A stretch of DNA of 6,213 bases, taken from positions 1-6,213 of the forward strand of contig JAHFHR010000043.1 of assembly GCA_023246815.1 (NCBI GenBank). Reading direction: 5' to 3'. The notes under the pieces are model-generated. The model was not told the DNA's origin. It worked only from the letters and a program-made list of their open reading frames with translations, and did no database searches. Positions 4,962 to 6,213 of the stretch are shown piece by piece. This stretch comes from a bacterium (GTDB taxonomy: Bacteria; Patescibacteriota; Patescibacteriia; Buchananbacterales; UBA6539). A program made the translations under genes and the position numbers. How positions within the stretch are numbered: the first letter of the stretch is position 1; every line of letters starts with the position of its first letter.

Positions 4962-4997
4962 ACTCTACCAGCTCTACCTCGCTTACCAACTCTACCA
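4962..4997. repeat. Right cluster: four tandem 9-nt repeats
   Basis: Four contiguous 9-nt units: ACTCTACCA (4962-4970), GCTCTACCT (4971-4979), CGCTTACCA (4980-4988) and ACTCTACCA (4989-4997). They begin two bases after the four-helix gene's stop codon. They are the reverse-complement counterpart of the cluster at 4514-4550, so a transcript across the gene could close a stem with the coding region in the loop. Confidence 0.75.
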
Positions 4998-5003
4998 ACT
5001 GAT

Positions 5004-5120
5004 ATGGGAATGAATAGCGCGCTTAAGGCTCGCATAAAGCAAGCCAAAAAGAACACTAAAAAAGGCAAGGAGCTTGCCCTAAAAACTCGAGACCTTCGTA
5101 AACGACAAGGTAAAAAGTAA
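5004..5120 (+). CDS. Very small basic protein of unknown function
   Basis: The frame encodes 38 residues from the ATG at 5004, or 36 from a second ATG at 5010. The sequence is strongly basic, with about 15 Lys or Arg, a predicted helix and the tail RDLRKRQGKK. I do not recognise a family; the composition suggests binding to RNA, ribosomes or DNA. The frame is open further upstream, but only to a TTG at 4926 across the 9-nt repeats (Leu-Pro repeats), so a start after the repeats is more plausible. No Shine-Dalgarno sequence is present. A strong terminator begins four bases after the stop, which supports a real transcript end here. It could be a genuine small gene or a remnant left when the repeat-flanked unit arrived. 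Confidence 0.5.
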   Translation: MGMNSALKARIKQAKKNTKKGKELALKTRDLRKRQGKK

Positions 5121-5123
5121 ACC

Positions 5124-5157
5124 AAAAATCCCTCCGTCAACTGACGGAGGGATTTTT
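5124..5157. terminator. Strong bidirectional intrinsic terminator
   Basis: A perfect 16-bp inverted repeat, AAAAATCCCTCCGTCA (5124-5139) with TGACGGAGGGATTTTT (5142-5157), has a GC-rich core with an A tract on one side and a T tract on the other. It therefore terminates in both directions: for the efp-side genes on the + strand and for recA, which ends 21 bases away, on the - strand. Confidence 0.93.
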
Positions 5158-5177
5158 TGATAGGAGTAAGTGAAATA

Positions 5178-6213
5178 TTAGCTTACTGGGCTAATTTTTC
5201 CCTCTTTCAATTTCTGCCACACCTGTTTCTTGATTTCCTTGATCAACTTAGGATTATCGCGCAATACTTGCTTTACTTTCTCCCGGCCAATCTCAATTTT
5301 TTCACCGGCAAACGAGTAGGTATTGCCAGACTTTTCAACAACACCATAGACGACCCCGGTATCAAGCGCATCAGCAGCAACGGAAATACCCTCGTTGTAC
5401 ATGATATCAAACTCCGTATTCTGGAATGGTGGTGCCACTTTATTTTTAACAATCTTCACCTTAACGCGATTCCCTACCGTTTGTTCGCCCAGCTTAATCT
5501 GCGCGGCGCGACGAACCTCAATGCGCACTGAGGCGTAAAATTTAAGCGCATTACCACCAGTAGTGGTTTCGGGATTTCCAAAAAAGACGCCAATTTTATG
5601 TCGGACCTGATTAATGAAGATAACGGTAGTATTACTCTTTGATACAATACCTGCCAATTTACGCAAGGCCTGACTCATTAACCGGGCCTGGAGCCCCATA
5701 TGGCTATCACCCATTTCTCCTTCAATTTCCGCTTTTGGGGTCAATGCCGCTACTGAATCAATAACAATAATATCAACGCCATTGGAACGAACCAGTGTCT
5801 CTACAATCTCCAGCGCCTGTTCACCATTGTCAGGCTGGGAAATGAGTAACTCTTTAATATTCACGCCAATTTTCTTGGCATACTCTGGGTCAAGAGCGTG
5901 TTCCGCGTCAACAAATGCGGCAATACCACCAAGCTTCTGCAGCTCAGCCACGATGTGCTGAGCAAGCGTGGTTTTACCGGACGCTTCAGGCCCAAATATT
6001 TCAATGATGCGTCCCTTAGGAACACCACCAACGCCGAGGGCAATGTCTAGCGAAAGACAGCCCGTCGGAATGGAGTCAACCTCCATACGCTTAGCCTCGC
6101 CAAGTTTCATGATTGACCCCTCACCGAATCGCTCTTTAATTTGATCAATCGCCTGCTGAGCAGCTTGCAGACGTTGGGGTTGGGTTGCGCTGGTTGATTG
6201 ATCATCCTTGACC
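5178..6213 (-). CDS. recA: RecA recombinase (5' end outside the window)
   Basis: RecA polymerises on single-stranded DNA, catalyses strand exchange and triggers SOS-type autocleavage. The - strand frame is open from the window edge, so the ATG at 6110 is internal: before it the frame reads AIDQIKERFGEGSI, and FGEGSIMKLGE is the conserved N-terminal RecA segment. About 344 residues are visible. Counting from the internal Met, Walker A GPEASGKT is at 40-47, followed by DAEHALDP, the Walker B strand DIIVIDSVAALTPKAEIEGE, and the L2 region FINQVRHKIGVFFGNPETTTGGNALKFYASVR. The C-terminal domain ends KQVWQKLKEGKISPVS, without the long acidic tail of E. coli RecA. The visible N-terminal part (VKDDQSTSATQPQRLQ...) is Gln/Ser/Thr-rich. 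It is convergent with the efp-side genes and shares their terminator. Confidence 0.97.
   Translation of the reverse strand, partial: VKDDQSTSATQPQRLQAAQQAIDQIKERFGEGSIMKLGEAKRMEVDSIPTGCLSLDIALGVGGVPKGRIIEIFGPEASGKTTLAQHIVAELQKLGGIAAFVDAEHALDPEYAKKIGVNIKELLISQPDNGEQALEIVETLVRSNGVDIIVIDSVAALTPKAEIEGEMGDSHMGLQARLMSQALRKLAGIVSKSNTTVIFINQVRHKIGVFFGNPETTTGGNALKFYASVRIEVRRAAQIKLGEQTVGNRVKVKIVKNKVAPPFQNTEFDIMYNEGISVAADALDTGVVYGVVEKSGNTYSFAGEKIEIGREKVKQVLRDNPKLIKEIKKQVWQKLKEGKISPVS

Noticed and set aside
4962..4997. Short tandem repeats as a CRISPR array
   Set aside because: The units are only 9 nt with no spacers and no cas genes nearby.
4926..5003. Extension of the small basic ORF upstream from a TTG
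   Set aside because: The added residues are Leu-Pro repeats encoded by the 9-nt tandem repeat, and the start would lie within the four-helix gene.
5157..5531. Open + strand frame of about 120 codons opposite recA
   Set aside because: It lies entirely antisense to a clear recA coding sequence and resembles no protein I recognise.

Overview
The window is most likely a chromosomal housekeeping segment from a Patescibacteria (Candidate Phyla Radiation, CPR) bacterium, probably of the Parcubacteria side. The evidence is the compact gene set, a bS6 with a long charged C-terminal extension, a standalone four-helix-bundle (S23/IVP-type) gene, a non-canonical EF-P loop, an archaeal-like Trm11/TrmG10-type methyltransferase, and no Shine-Dalgarno sequence before any start. 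This placement is inferred from protein character; no 16S gene is present.

Layout from left to right. Bases 1-65 may hold the tail of an upstream gene. ychF (99-1148, +) follows a near-consensus promoter placed so that the transcript would be leaderless. A 102-bp nested palindromic intergenic repeat (1155-1256) fills the gap to a convergent THUMP/Trm11-like methyltransferase gene (1263-2372, -), whose extended -10 box also predicts a leaderless mRNA. Back-to-back with it, and overlapping it, is a strong + promoter (2392-2420) that starts a roughly 190-nt structured leader ahead of rpsF-ssb-rpsR-efp (2619-4519). The last hairpin of this leader carries a ten-base copy of the conserved 16S rRNA segment next to the S6:S18 binding site, directly before rpsF, and is followed by a T tract. 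This is probably an autoregulatory rRNA mimic. A long hairpin also separates ssb from rpsR.

After efp comes a four-helix-bundle protein gene (4588-4959) flanked by inverted clusters of a 9-nt tandem repeat. The left cluster covers the efp stop codon, which suggests a small insertion-like unit. A tiny basic ORF (5004-5120) and a strong bidirectional terminator (5124-5157) follow, then convergent recA (5178 to beyond 6213, -), whose N-terminus lies outside the window.

The genes serve translation (ychF, rpsF, rpsR, efp, probably the methyltransferase) and DNA maintenance (ssb, recA). The most interesting signals are non-coding: the rpsF leader, the paired repeats around the four-helix gene, the leaderless promoters and the palindromic repeats.
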